Below, piece by piece: positions 56,465-64,000 of a DNA stretch of 64,000 bases. Numbering within the stretch: the stretch's first letter is position 1; every line of letters starts with the position of its first letter. A model generated the notes under the pieces. The model worked only from the letters and a program-made list of their open reading frames with translations, was not told the DNA's origin and did not search any database. A program made the translations under genes and the position numbers. Source of the DNA: Pseudomonadota bacterium (GTDB lineage: Bacteria; Pseudomonadota; Gammaproteobacteria; Burkholderiales; SG8-39); contig CANGMI010000001.1 in assembly GCA_947455195.1 (NCBI GenBank), positions 310,001-374,000 on the forward strand. The letters are read 5' to 3'.

Positions 56465-56940
56465 GCGGTCGGCGTCTCCAGTCGCAGGCGAAGGGCCATG
56501 CACACCGCAGCCTCCACGCCGGCGTAATAGCGCGGCACGACACCGGTCTCGCTGAATCCGCACGACTGGTAGAACGCCCGCCCCGCCTGGTTGATGGTTC
56601 TCATCTCGCAGTAGATGACGGCGATGCCAGCCGTGAGGCATGACGTCTTCAGCCACTCGAGAAGCGTCCGACCGACACGGGCACGTTGATGCGAAGGACG
56701 AACCGCGAGCAGGTTCAGGTGAGCGTGCTCTTCCCCCATGTAGAGGATGGCGAAGCCAATGACGCTGTCGCCATCGCTCGCAATCACCGTCAGGGTATCG
56801 CGATTGCGGATGTGGCGAGCCACACGCTGCGGCGTCCAGGACCAGCCGAGACCCTGTTCGATGAGATCACGCGACAAGGTGGCGATGACAGTCGCATCGG
56901 ACTCGGCCGCCAGCCTGACCACAAGATGCCTCGATACCAT
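56461..56940 (-). CDS. GNAT family N-acetyltransferase
   Basis: 159-aa acetyltransferase: VVRLAAESDATVIATL, AHLNLLAVRPSHQRARVGRTLLEWL (acetyl-CoA loop) and AGRAFYQSCGFSETGVVPRYY, which resemble the RimI-like branch. ATG 56940 has a G-rich stretch upstream; a GTG at 57030 would add 30 residues with no homology-like content. Substrate unknown. The next 169 bp up to 57109 hold no gene. Confidence 0.83.
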   Translation of the reverse strand: MVSRHLVVRLAAESDATVIATLSRDLIEQGLGWSWTPQRVARHIRNRDTLTVIASDGDSVIGFAILYMGEEHAHLNLLAVRPSHQRARVGRTLLEWLKTSCLTAGIAVIYCEMRTINQAGRAFYQSCGFSETGVVPRYYAGVEAAVCMALRLRLETPTA

Positions 56941-57109
56941 GCCATCGCCCCCGAACAGGCTGCTCTGCAAGAGATCTGCCGACACTGCCCGAAACCGCAG
57001 GCGTCGTCCGAAACGTGAATTAATACGCACATTCTAGAACGAAACCCGGGAGGCCGAAGCGGGTTCACCGCCCACTTGCCCGCTGGGGTCGAGCCAACCA
57101 GGATGTCCG

Positions 57110-57859
57110 TCAGGCGCGCTCGATCAGGCTGCCCATGCCCGGCAACCGGTCGGGCAGACCGGCCGCGCGAATCGCGGCCCAGAAGGTCGCCAGATTGCTC
57201 GAGATGACGGGTTTGCCCAGCTCGCGCTCGAGGCGGGGCAGCAGATCGAGGGTTGCAAGATCGGTACAACTCACGATCAGTGCCTGCGCCTCGGGATGAT
57301 CGGCGGCACGGCAGTGGGCCAGCACGTCGTTCAGCGGGATGCGTGCAATCTGCACGTACTCGTGGGCTCCACCCGCGCCGATACCCAGACCGCGCACCGA
57401 CACGGTATCGATGCCCTCGTCTGCGAGGAAGTGCACTTCGTGCTCATTCAGACGATCGCCATAAGGCGTGGCCAGCGCCACCCGGCTGACACCAAGTGCG
57501 CGAGCGGCGAGTACCAGAGCGGGCGCCGTCGCCACGGCAGGCACACCGGTCTCGCGCTCGATGAAACCGGTGAGCGCATCGAGAGGCGACACCATCGAAC
57601 CCGCCGTGCACCCATAAGCAATGACATCCGGCCCGGCCTGGGCCAGCAGGCCCGAGGCCTGTCGGATATCGGCGTACAGGGCGGCACGACCGGCTTCCGA
57701 GGTCGTGTCGGCATGCAGGGGCATCCGGGTCACATGCAGCGTAACCCCTGCCGGCAGCAGGCGCCCCCATTCGGCCTCATTCACCGTATTGGTCGGCGGA
57801 ACGATCAGCGCAAGGCGAGCTCGCTCGCCATAGTTGCGATGAAAACGCTCAACGGCCAT
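57110..57859 (-). CDS. Asp/Glu racemase-fold protein, maleate isomerase/arylmalonate decarboxylase type
   Basis: 249-aa enzyme of the aspartate/glutamate racemase fold: ARLALIVPPTNTVNEAEW at the start, C84 in AYGCTAGSMV and C198 in VSCTDL, the two-cysteine set of maleate cis-trans isomerase and related enzymes. ATG 57859 overlaps the lyase gene by 11 bp. It is the last gene of the catabolic cluster. It may isomerise maleate or a close acid. Confidence 0.85.
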   Translation of the reverse strand: MAVERFHRNYGERARLALIVPPTNTVNEAEWGRLLPAGVTLHVTRMPLHADTTSEAGRAALYADIRQASGLLAQAGPDVIAYGCTAGSMVSPLDALTGFIERETGVPAVATAPALVLAARALGVSRVALATPYGDRLNEHEVHFLADEGIDTVSVRGLGIGAGGAHEYVQIARIPLNDVLAHCRAADHPEAQALIVSCTDLATLDLLPRLERELGKPVISSNLATFWAAIRAAGLPDRLPGMGSLIERA

Positions 57860-58742
57860 CGGTGCGATGACGCTCGTCGAAGGCTGCCACTTCGTCAAAA
57901 CCCATCAGCTGGCTCATCTTCGGAAACGGATAGAGCGGCACTTCACCACCGATACTCGAGCCCTGCGCCTTGATGCGCGCATAGACGCCCTCGAGCGCCG
58001 CAGCCGTCGCGAGGAATCCGGTTGCGGGGAAGATCGCGATCCGATACCCGATCGACTCCAGCTCGGCCGCACTCAATACCGGCGTACGCCCACCTTCAAC
58101 CATGTTGGCGAGCAGCGGTATGCCCTTGAAGGTCTCGCCGATGCGACGCATCTCCTCGACCGACTCGGGCGACTCGACGAAGAGCACATCGGCGCCGGCG
58201 CGAAGGTAGGCCTCGGCACGGCGCAGTGCATCATCAAGGCCATGGGTCGTCCGGGCGTCGGTGCGGGCGATGATGAGGAAGTTGGTGTCTTCACGCGTCT
58301 CGGCTGCCACCCTCACCTTGTCTGCCATATCGTCACGGGCAATGACGCGACGACCGAGCATGTGCCCGCACTTCTTCGGAAACTCCTGATCCTCCAACTG
58401 GATGCCGCAGGCACCCGCCGCCTCGTAGCCCCGTACGGTATGCGCCACATTGAGCAGGCCGCCATAACCGGTATCGCCATCGGCGATGAAGGGGGTGCGT
58501 GTCACCCGCGCAAACTGCGTCACCCGGTTGACCATGTCGGTGTAGGTGGCGATGCCGGCATCGGGCAATCCGAGGTAGGACGCCACCACGCCATAGCCGG
58601 TCATGTAGAGGCAGTCGAAATCCATCTCATCGGCAATACGCGCCGAAATCATCTCGAAGATACCGGGCGCCGAAATGAGACGCGGTTCACGCAGTCGCGC
58701 TGCCAGACGGGCGCGCTTGCTGGCGAGTTCGACCTTGCTCAT
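57849..58742 (-). CDS. Isocitrate lyase/PEP mutase family lyase
   Basis: 297-aa TIM-barrel lyase. ISAPGIFEMISARIADEMDFDCLYMTGYG, FIADGDTGYGG, and the catalytic ED-x-FPKKCGH loop (EDQEFPKKCGHM). The active Cys of KKCGH points to C-C cleavage of a 2-methylmalate- or 2,3-dimethylmalate-type acid rather than phosphonate chemistry. Overlaps the monooxygenase by 4 nt and the racemase-fold gene by 11. Confidence 0.88.
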   Translation of the reverse strand: MSKVELASKRARLAARLREPRLISAPGIFEMISARIADEMDFDCLYMTGYGVVASYLGLPDAGIATYTDMVNRVTQFARVTRTPFIADGDTGYGGLLNVAHTVRGYEAAGACGIQLEDQEFPKKCGHMLGRRVIARDDMADKVRVAAETREDTNFLIIARTDARTTHGLDDALRRAEAYLRAGADVLFVESPESVEEMRRIGETFKGIPLLANMVEGGRTPVLSAAELESIGYRIAIFPATGFLATAAALEGVYARIKAQGSSIGGEVPLYPFPKMSQLMGFDEVAAFDERHRTDGR

Positions 58743-59950
58743 GCATCGGCTCCGGCAAGGGCCTCTGCAGCACGCAGGGCCGTGATCATCGAGGTGCGCA
58801 TGAGGTAGTCACGCGCGAGGACCGGGTCGTCGGCCATGCGACGCATCTCGCCCTGCGACTGCCGACGGACCGCCGGGTCGCGCTCTTCCATCAGCTTCTT
58901 GTTGCGTCCGGTGTTGGCGTTGATGTATTCGATGGCAATCGGCCGACGCTCGCGCTCGTAGTGTTCGAGCAGCGGTTGGGGCGCTTCACCGCGCACGATG
59001 CGGATGAGCCGGCGAGCAAGGCTGACACCATCATGCAGACCCCCATTCATGCCCATGCCACCGATCGGATTGTTCACATGCGCTGCATCGCCGGCGAGGG
59101 CAACCCGCCCCGCGTGATAGCGACGGGCCACCCGCTGGTGCACCCGATAGATGGTTCGATGGCGCGTCTCGTAGGGCACCGCACGGGCCACGACGCCCTG
59201 CAGTCGCCGCTCGGTTGCCGCGTCGCTCACGACAGCCTCATCGGGTTCGTCGGCAGGCGTCGGGAACAGCACCCGCCACAGGCCCGGCACCTTCAACAGC
59301 ACACACCACTCGTCAGGGTCGGACACATAGTTCACCAGCGAGAGTCGCTCGAAGTGCTGGGCGAAATCGAATTCGGTACTGATGGTGTAGAAGCGCTCGG
59401 GGAAGGTAAAACCCTCGAATTCGATGCCGGCCGCCTGGCGTACGGCACTGCGCACGCCGTCGGCACCCACCAGGAAGACACCCTTCCGGACGACCCGACC
59501 CTCGGGCGATTCGACATCGATCTCGACCGTATCGGCCGACTGACGCAAGCCGGCGAGCGAGCAACCCAGATGGACGGTTGCGCACCCGGTTCCAGCCAGC
59601 GCTTCGACCAGAAACCGTGTGTACTTGAACTGCTCGCACTGGATGCGGTACGGATGGGCGGTATCACCGCGCAGCAGTTCCATGTCGAACTCGGCGATCA
59701 GTCCCTCGCGTCGGTCGTGATACTGCGTGTACCGGGCCACCAGCCCCGCCTCGATGACACGACGCGTGAGCGCCGGATCGATGCGATCGAGCATGTCGAG
59801 GGTGGGTGGGTGCCAGGTGGACGCTCGAAGGTCTTCGGCAATTTCGGTGGCGCGCTCGAAGACCTCGACCGCCACACCCGCTCGGGCGAGCACCAGGGCA
59901 ATCGTGAGACCGACCGGGCCGGCCCCTGCAATCAGGACGGGAAGTGCCAT
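58739..59950 (-). CDS. FAD-dependent aromatic-ring monooxygenase
   Basis: 403-aa flavin monooxygenase of the p-hydroxybenzoate hydroxylase group: LIAGAGPVGLTIALVLARAG, FLVGADGVRSAVRQAAG, and GRVALAGDAAHVNNPIGGMGMNGGLHDG. It probably hydroxylates an aromatic or heteroaromatic ring using NAD(P)H and O2. ATG 59950 chosen; the frame upstream is the shadow of the next gene. ATGA overlap with the lyase gene. Confidence 0.9.
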   Translation of the reverse strand: MALPVLIAGAGPVGLTIALVLARAGVAVEVFERATEIAEDLRASTWHPPTLDMLDRIDPALTRRVIEAGLVARYTQYHDRREGLIAEFDMELLRGDTAHPYRIQCEQFKYTRFLVEALAGTGCATVHLGCSLAGLRQSADTVEIDVESPEGRVVRKGVFLVGADGVRSAVRQAAGIEFEGFTFPERFYTISTEFDFAQHFERLSLVNYVSDPDEWCVLLKVPGLWRVLFPTPADEPDEAVVSDAATERRLQGVVARAVPYETRHRTIYRVHQRVARRYHAGRVALAGDAAHVNNPIGGMGMNGGLHDGVSLARRLIRIVRGEAPQPLLEHYERERRPIAIEYINANTGRNKKLMEERDPAVRRQSQGEMRRMADDPVLARDYLMRTSMITALRAAEALAGADA

Positions 59951-59957
59951 GGCCTGC

Positions 59958-60707
59958 TCAGTGCTCGGCCAGGAGCGAACCCCAGCCATGCACCTTGTCC
60001 TTGATGCCGTTCTGGCGCAACGCGTACCAGTAGGTTGCCGTGTTGATCGCGAGCACCGGCTTGTCGAGCCAGAACTCGGCCATCGCCGCGACCTCGCCCA
60101 TGGCGAGATTGGTACCCACCTGGACGACCGCATCGACCTTGCCGCGATTGACCTTGATGATGGCATCGCGCAAGGTCTTCTGGCTGGTGTGGGCGATGAG
60201 CATCGGACTGGTGCACTTCAGGCCCAGCAGATTCACCACCTCGAAACCGCACTCGGTGAAGAATCGATGCACCTGCTTGTCACCCACCGGCATGTAGGGG
60301 GTGATGATGCCCAGACGCTTGATGTCACGCCCCATCGCCTTGAGCGCTGCGCGGCAGGCGTCGGATCCCATCGTGACGCCGACGCCGGCCACCTTCTCGA
60401 TGCGCCGCTGCAACTTCTTCTGACCCTGCAGACCATCCCAGAAGGTCTCGGCCGACATGCCCATGATCAGGTGGTCGGGGCTGCATGACATCACCGACTC
60501 AATGGCCGGCTCGACCGCCGCACGGATGTTGTTGAGCATCACCATGAAGCTCTTGTCGTCGGTCACGCGGGTATCGGGGATGACACAGCGCGAAAAATGA
60601 TTGGTGACCCGATGCGGTCGCATCGAATCGTATTCGGGCTGCACCGACGTGTTGGTCGAGGGCGCAATGACACCGAACTTGTGGCGTGAGCCGAGGGAAT
60701 CGGACAT
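59958..60707 (-). CDS. Asp/Glu racemase-fold protein lacking both catalytic cysteines
   Basis: 249-aa homologue of maleate isomerase: FGVIAPSTNTSVQPEYDSMRPHRVTNHFSR and HLIMGMSAETFWDG. The two positions that carry Cys in maleate isomerase are M84 and G198 here (LIMGMSAETF, QVGTNLAMGE). Other cysteines are present but not at those points. It could be a lyase/decarboxylase with other chemistry, or a binding protein. It sits between the monooxygenase (7 bp) and the amidase (28 bp). Confidence 0.83.
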   Translation of the reverse strand: MSDSLGSRHKFGVIAPSTNTSVQPEYDSMRPHRVTNHFSRCVIPDTRVTDDKSFMVMLNNIRAAVEPAIESVMSCSPDHLIMGMSAETFWDGLQGQKKLQRRIEKVAGVGVTMGSDACRAALKAMGRDIKRLGIITPYMPVGDKQVHRFFTECGFEVVNLLGLKCTSPMLIAHTSQKTLRDAIIKVNRGKVDAVVQVGTNLAMGEVAAMAEFWLDKPVLAINTATYWYALRQNGIKDKVHGWGSLLAEH

Positions 60708-60735
60708 GAGCAGGCGTCTCCTGGTTGAGTCGATG

Positions 60736-61359
60736 TCAGGCCGGATGGCCCAGCGCGGCAATGACCGCATCGCGGTCGAGCACATCGGCATATTTCTGGG
60801 CCATGTCGAAGAGGTTCGCATCATGCGGCCCGATGGCACGATCGCCGACACAATCACGCACCACGATCGGCCGGAAGTTGTAGCCAAGCGCATCGACAAC
60901 CGTAGCGCGCACGCAACCGGACGTGGTGGCGCCAGTCACCACAACCGTGTCGGCACCCTGCTGGATGAGCCATGGCGCGAGATTCGTACCGAAGAAAGCC
61001 GACGCCTGGGTCTTGCGAACGATGTACTCACCCGCAATGGGCGCAAGTTCGGGCACGATGGCGCCAGCGGGATGATCTTCGGTGAGCATCCGCAGACCCG
61101 GGGCCTTGCGCGTGAACATGCCGGCATCCGAGCCATCAGCCGCGTACACGACTCGCGTGAAGACCACCGGCAGATGCCGTTCACGAAACGCCGCCAGCAG
61201 ACCCACGGTGCGCTTGACCGCCGCATCGATGTTGCCGCCACCGAAGAGCGACGGATCATTGAATCCATTGGTGAAGTCGACCAGCACCAGCGCGGCACGA
61301 TGCCCGAAGCCGACGCTGTTGCCAAAGTTCTGCCGCGAGTAGATGTCGAGATCGCTCAT
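60736..61359 (-). CDS. Isochorismatase-fold amidohydrolase (N-carbamoylsarcosine/maleamate amidase type)
   Basis: 207-aa hydrolase with the D-K-C triad D28 (LVLVDFTNGF), K116 (IVRKTQASAFFGT) and C149 (TTSGCVRATVVDA). This set is common to N-carbamoylsarcosine amidase and maleamate amidase. ATG 61359 is preferred; the frame upstream is shadow. In a maleate-type pathway it would release ammonia. Confidence 0.88.
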   Translation of the reverse strand: MSDLDIYSRQNFGNSVGFGHRAALVLVDFTNGFNDPSLFGGGNIDAAVKRTVGLLAAFRERHLPVVFTRVVYAADGSDAGMFTRKAPGLRMLTEDHPAGAIVPELAPIAGEYIVRKTQASAFFGTNLAPWLIQQGADTVVVTGATTSGCVRATVVDALGYNFRPIVVRDCVGDRAIGPHDANLFDMAQKYADVLDRDAVIAALGHPA

Positions 61360-61372
61360 CGGACATCCCGGC

Positions 61373-62263
61373 TCAGCGTGACTGCTCGAGGTACCAGGCC
61401 GCGATCTCCTCGCGCGTGGTCCACCACACACCCTCATGACGCTTGGCATGGGCCAGAAAATCGCGATAACAGGCCATGCGATGCGGATGCCCCGAGACGT
61501 GCGGATGCATGCCGATGTTCATCATCCGGCCCCCCTCGGCACCCTCGGCATAGAGTTCGTCGAAGTTGTCCTTCAGCATCCGGGCGGCGTCCCAGGTGTT
61601 CATGGCGCGACGATGGAAGAAGGTGAAGTCGTTGATCTCGATCGAGTAGGGCGTATTGACGATCGGACCATGTTCGGTGCGAATGATGTAAGGCTGATCG
61701 TCGTTCATGTAGTCGCAGAAGAAGATGAGTCCGGCCTCGGCACAGATGCCGGGCGTACGCTCGGTGCTGCGCAGGCTCGAGGACAGCCACCCACGCGCCT
61801 TGCGCCCCAGCGCCTTCTCGTAGACCGAGAGCGTGTTGTGAATCACTGCACGCTCGGCCGGTTCGTCAAAGGTGTAACGCGTCAGCAGTTCGCCCTGCTC
61901 GTAGTTGTGCGCGACAAACTCCCAGCCGCGCTCGAGTCCGTACTGGACGATCTCAGGGCGCTCGAGCGCCGTCTTGGCGTTCAGCGTGAGAGAGAGCGGC
62001 ACACCGGCCTGCTCGAACACACGAAACAGACGCCACACGCCAACCCGCTGGCCATACTCGCGCCATGTGTAGTTGGGGAAGTCGGCGACATTGCCCGGGA
62101 GCGGATCAGGCAGCATCGCGGGGCCGCCGGCGTAGTAGGGCTCGGTCGATTCCTTGAGCAGGTCCCAGTACTCGCAATTCACCGTCGCGATCACCGCGAG
62201 CCGCTTGCCATTGGGGAAGCGCAAAGGCTTGCGCGCGATGATGGGCGACCAGTCGTAACTCAT
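61373..62263 (-). CDS. Polysaccharide-deacetylase-fold protein (PuuE/allantoinase-like)
   Basis: 296-aa NodB-fold hydrolase: RFPNGKRLAVIATVNCEYWD, TWREYGQRVGVWRLFRVFE, FVAHNYEQGELLTRY, and MNIGMHPHVSGHPHR. The pattern resembles PuuE-type allantoinases, which open cyclic ureides or imides, rather than a chitin deacetylase, and there is no signal peptide. Starts after the terminator that follows tctA, 14 bp before the amidase. Confidence 0.83.
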   Translation of the reverse strand: MSYDWSPIIARKPLRFPNGKRLAVIATVNCEYWDLLKESTEPYYAGGPAMLPDPLPGNVADFPNYTWREYGQRVGVWRLFRVFEQAGVPLSLTLNAKTALERPEIVQYGLERGWEFVAHNYEQGELLTRYTFDEPAERAVIHNTLSVYEKALGRKARGWLSSSLRSTERTPGICAEAGLIFFCDYMNDDQPYIIRTEHGPIVNTPYSIEINDFTFFHRRAMNTWDAARMLKDNFDELYAEGAEGGRMMNIGMHPHVSGHPHRMACYRDFLAHAKRHEGVWWTTREEIAAWYLEQSR

Positions 62264-62293
62264 GCAGATGCTCCTCTCGAATGATCAGGATAC

Positions 62294-62327
62294 TGGAAAA
62301 CAAGAGGGCCGCGCGTGCGCGGCCCTC
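62294..62327 (-). terminator. Rho-independent terminator after tctA
   Basis: On the minus strand a GC-rich hairpin (arms 62304-62314 and 62317-62327, complementary over 11 bp) is followed by TTGTTTTCC. It lies between the tctA stop (62350) and the start of the deacetylase-fold gene (62263), so it separates the transport genes from the catabolic ones unless read-through occurs. Confidence 0.8.
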
Positions 62328-62349
62328 GGGGCATTCGAACCCTGTCGAG

Positions 62350-63849
62350 TTACTCGACGAAGGCTTCCTCGCGGGTCTTCTTGAACGCCGGTGCAAGCAT
62401 CAGGCCCATCAGGAGCAGGGTCACCAGCAGCAGCCCGGCCGAGATCGGACGCGTTGCAAAGACCGTCGGATCACCGCGCGAGAGCAGCATGGCCCGGCGC
62501 AGGTTCTCCTCCATCATCGGCCCGAGAATGAAGCCGAGGATCAACGGCGCCGGCTCGCACTCGAGTTTCACCGCGATGTAGCCGAAGAGGCCGAAGAGCG
62601 AGGTGATGAGGATGTCGAAGTTGGAGTTGTTGATGCTGTACACGCCGATGCAGCAGAAGAGCAGGATCGCCGGGTAGAGCAGGCGGTACTGCACCGACAG
62701 CAGTCGCACCCAGATGCCGATGAGCGGCAGGTTCAGGATGACGAGCATCAGGTTGCCCACCCACATCGAGGCGATCATGCCCCAGAAGAGTTCGGGACGC
62801 TCGGTCATCACCTGCGGTCCGGGGGCGATGCCCTGGATCATCATGGCACCGATCATCAGCGCCATCACCGGGTTGGACGGAATGCCCAGCGTGAGGAGCG
62901 GAATGAACGAGGTCTGGGCACCGGCATTGTTGGCAGCCTCAGGCGCGCAAACGCCGCGGATGTCACCCTTGCCGAACTGGGAGGCGTCCTTGACGATCTT
63001 CTTTTCCATCGCGTAAGCGGCAAACGACGCGAGCAGTGCGCCACCGCCCGGCAGGATCCCGAGGAAGGCACCCAGACCGGTTGCACGAACCATCGTCCAG
63101 GCACAGGTCTTGATGTCACCCCAGGTCGGCAGAAGGTTGGTGACCTTGGCGGTGAACACCTCGCGGTGCTCGGCCTGCTCGAGGTTGCCGATGATTTCGG
63201 CGAAACCGTACATGCCCATCGCCACGCCGACGAAGCCGATACCGTCCGAGAGTTCGGAGATCGAGAAGTTGAACCGTGCGATGCCCGAGTTGACGTCGGT
63301 GCCGACCAGACCGAAGAGCAGCCCGACGATGGTCATGGCGATCGCCTTGACGAGCGAGCCGTGCGCCAGCACGGTCGCCGCAACCAGGCCGAGAACCATC
63401 AGCGAGAAGTACTCGGCAGGGCCGAACTTCAGGGCCACTTCGGCCAGGGGCGGTGCGAACAGCGCGATGATGACCGTGCCGACGCAACCGGCAAAGAACG
63501 AACCGATGGCGGCGATGCCCAGTGCTGCACCCGCACGACCGTTGCGGGCCATCTGGTAGCCGTCGATGGTCGTCACCGCCGACGAGGACTCGCCGGGCAG
63601 ATTCACCAGGATGGCCGTGGTGGAGCCGCCATACTGCGCACCGTAATAGATACCGGCCAGCATGATGAGGGCCGAGATGGGCGGCAGGGTGAAGGTGACC
63701 GGGAGCAACATCGCGATCGTTGCCACCGGGCCGATGCCCGGCAGGACGCCGATCAGCGTACCAAGCAGCGCACCGAAGAAGCAGTACAGCATGTTGAGCG
63801 GCGAGAGTGCAACGCCGAACCCGATGCCAAGGTTGGTGAAGATATCCAT
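62350..63849 (-). CDS. tctA: Tripartite tricarboxylate transporter, TctA permease
   Basis: 499-aa integral membrane protein of the TTT family (about 11-12 helices). GALLGTLIGVLPGIGPVATIAMLLP, GIYYGAQYGGSTTAILVNLPGESSSAVTTIDGYQMAR, and PEAANNAGAQTSFIPLLTLGIPSNP are family hallmarks. It imports a carboxylate with a periplasmic TctC protein that must lie outside the window. ATG 63849 chosen; 4 bp after the small gene upstream. Confidence 0.95.
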   Translation of the reverse strand: MDIFTNLGIGFGVALSPLNMLYCFFGALLGTLIGVLPGIGPVATIAMLLPVTFTLPPISALIMLAGIYYGAQYGGSTTAILVNLPGESSSAVTTIDGYQMARNGRAGAALGIAAIGSFFAGCVGTVIIALFAPPLAEVALKFGPAEYFSLMVLGLVAATVLAHGSLVKAIAMTIVGLLFGLVGTDVNSGIARFNFSISELSDGIGFVGVAMGMYGFAEIIGNLEQAEHREVFTAKVTNLLPTWGDIKTCAWTMVRATGLGAFLGILPGGGALLASFAAYAMEKKIVKDASQFGKGDIRGVCAPEAANNAGAQTSFIPLLTLGIPSNPVMALMIGAMMIQGIAPGPQVMTERPELFWGMIASMWVGNLMLVILNLPLIGIWVRLLSVQYRLLYPAILLFCCIGVYSINNSNFDILITSLFGLFGYIAVKLECEPAPLILGFILGPMMEENLRRAMLLSRGDPTVFATRPISAGLLLVTLLLMGLMLAPAFKKTREEAFVE

Positions 63850-63853
63850 CTTT

Positions 63854-64000
63854 CTAGCTCCCGAGACCGATCTTGCGGCAGGCTTCGTCCATCACTTCCG
63901 GACAGGCATTGAACGGCAGACCCAGCCCGTGACCGAAGATGACCACGGCGAAGACGCCGAGAATGGCAAACAGCGCGCCGATCTCGACACCCTTGATCTT
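63854..64000 (-). CDS. Small membrane protein next to tctA, 5' end outside window
   Basis: Last 49 codons of a minus-strand frame ending at 63854. It reads KIKGVEIGALFAILGVFAVV, one membrane helix, then LGLPFNACPEVMDEACRKIG and the stop. It stands where TctB is expected, but a TctB has four helices and ends hydrophobic, while this one ends polar with two cysteines. Identity is unknown. Confidence 0.5.
   Translation of the reverse strand, partial: KIKGVEIGALFAILGVFAVVIFGHGLGLPFNACPEVMDEACRKIGLGS

Noticed and set aside
62296-62345. A tRNA-like TTCGAAC in the region after tctA
   Set aside because: No cloverleaf can be drawn around it; it is next to the terminator hairpin.
62281-63912. 543-codon plus-strand open frame over tctA
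   Set aside because: It is the complement of an intact membrane protein; its Glu/Asp/Arg/His-rich sequence is what reversed hydrophobic codons give.

Overview
The window is high-GC DNA packed with short-spaced or overlapping genes. It reads as a chromosomal segment of a betaproteobacterium, most likely Burkholderiales. The support is gene order and protein style: tldD-nitrilase-yhdP facing glnE-ilvE-zinc finger-waaF, rsmI/yraN/BON lipoprotein, rfaE2-coaX-birA, a three-gene pnt transhydrogenase, and glcDEF, with a class A RNase P RNA. I saw no tRNA, rRNA, insertion sequence, prophage or CRISPR array.

Layout. (1) 1-9081, all minus: a DUF2889 gene, sucC, sucD, an NAD-type formate dehydrogenase (fused NuoE/NuoF-like subunit and a large molybdopterin subunit), then fhs, cut by the left edge. 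This is a C1/formate block: formate is oxidised to CO2 with NADH formation, or loaded on tetrahydrofolate. (2) 9189-11234, plus: an alpha/beta hydrolase with the complete fluoroacetate-dehalogenase residue set, and a tartrate-dehydrogenase-type enzyme. (3) 11316-28282: mostly housekeeping genes, including rnpB on the minus strand squeezed between a DUF3025 gene and waaF. (4) 28233-33751: a four-gene operon (folE2, FAD amine oxidase, DUF1365, cyclopropane-fatty-acid synthase) in which every junction is a 4-nt ATGA overlap, divergent from a MerR-type regulator carrying the Wx9EH and ExHxxG signatures of the adenosylcobalamin photoreceptors CarH/LitR. This is the most interesting system in the window: probable light- or B12-controlled membrane-lipid modification. 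(5) 33762-44483: cofactor, LPS and carbohydrate genes, an orphan binding protein, a CbiX-type chelatase, a hydroxyacid dehydrogenase and a lone squalene/phytoene synthase. (6) 44653-53336: pnt transhydrogenase, an MsbA-like ABC exporter, and glycolate oxidase glcDEF.

(7) 53390-56940: a three-gene nitrile hydratase whose beta chain is split in two, in the same order as thiocyanate hydrolase scnBAC, translationally coupled to an IclR regulator. Next to it are a PduO-type corrinoid adenosyltransferase, the enzyme that makes the CarH ligand, and a GNAT acetyltransferase. (8) 57110-64000, all minus: a catabolic-looking cluster (two Asp/Glu-racemase-fold proteins, an isocitrate-lyase/PEP-mutase-type lyase, an FAD monooxygenase, an isochorismatase-fold amidase, a polysaccharide-deacetylase-fold protein) next to a TctA tricarboxylate-type permease and a small hydrophobic ORF cut by the right edge. 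The substrate is unknown; a maleamate/maleate-type route is possible. One racemase homologue lacks both catalytic cysteines.

Several non-coding oddities stand out: a perfect 12-bp dyad between fdhA and fhs, GGGGTCAGG-core repeats at three separate loci, tandem repeats between the phytoene synthase and pntB genes, and dyads in the folE2/carH intergenic region. Functions come from recognised motifs and general family knowledge; no database search was run.
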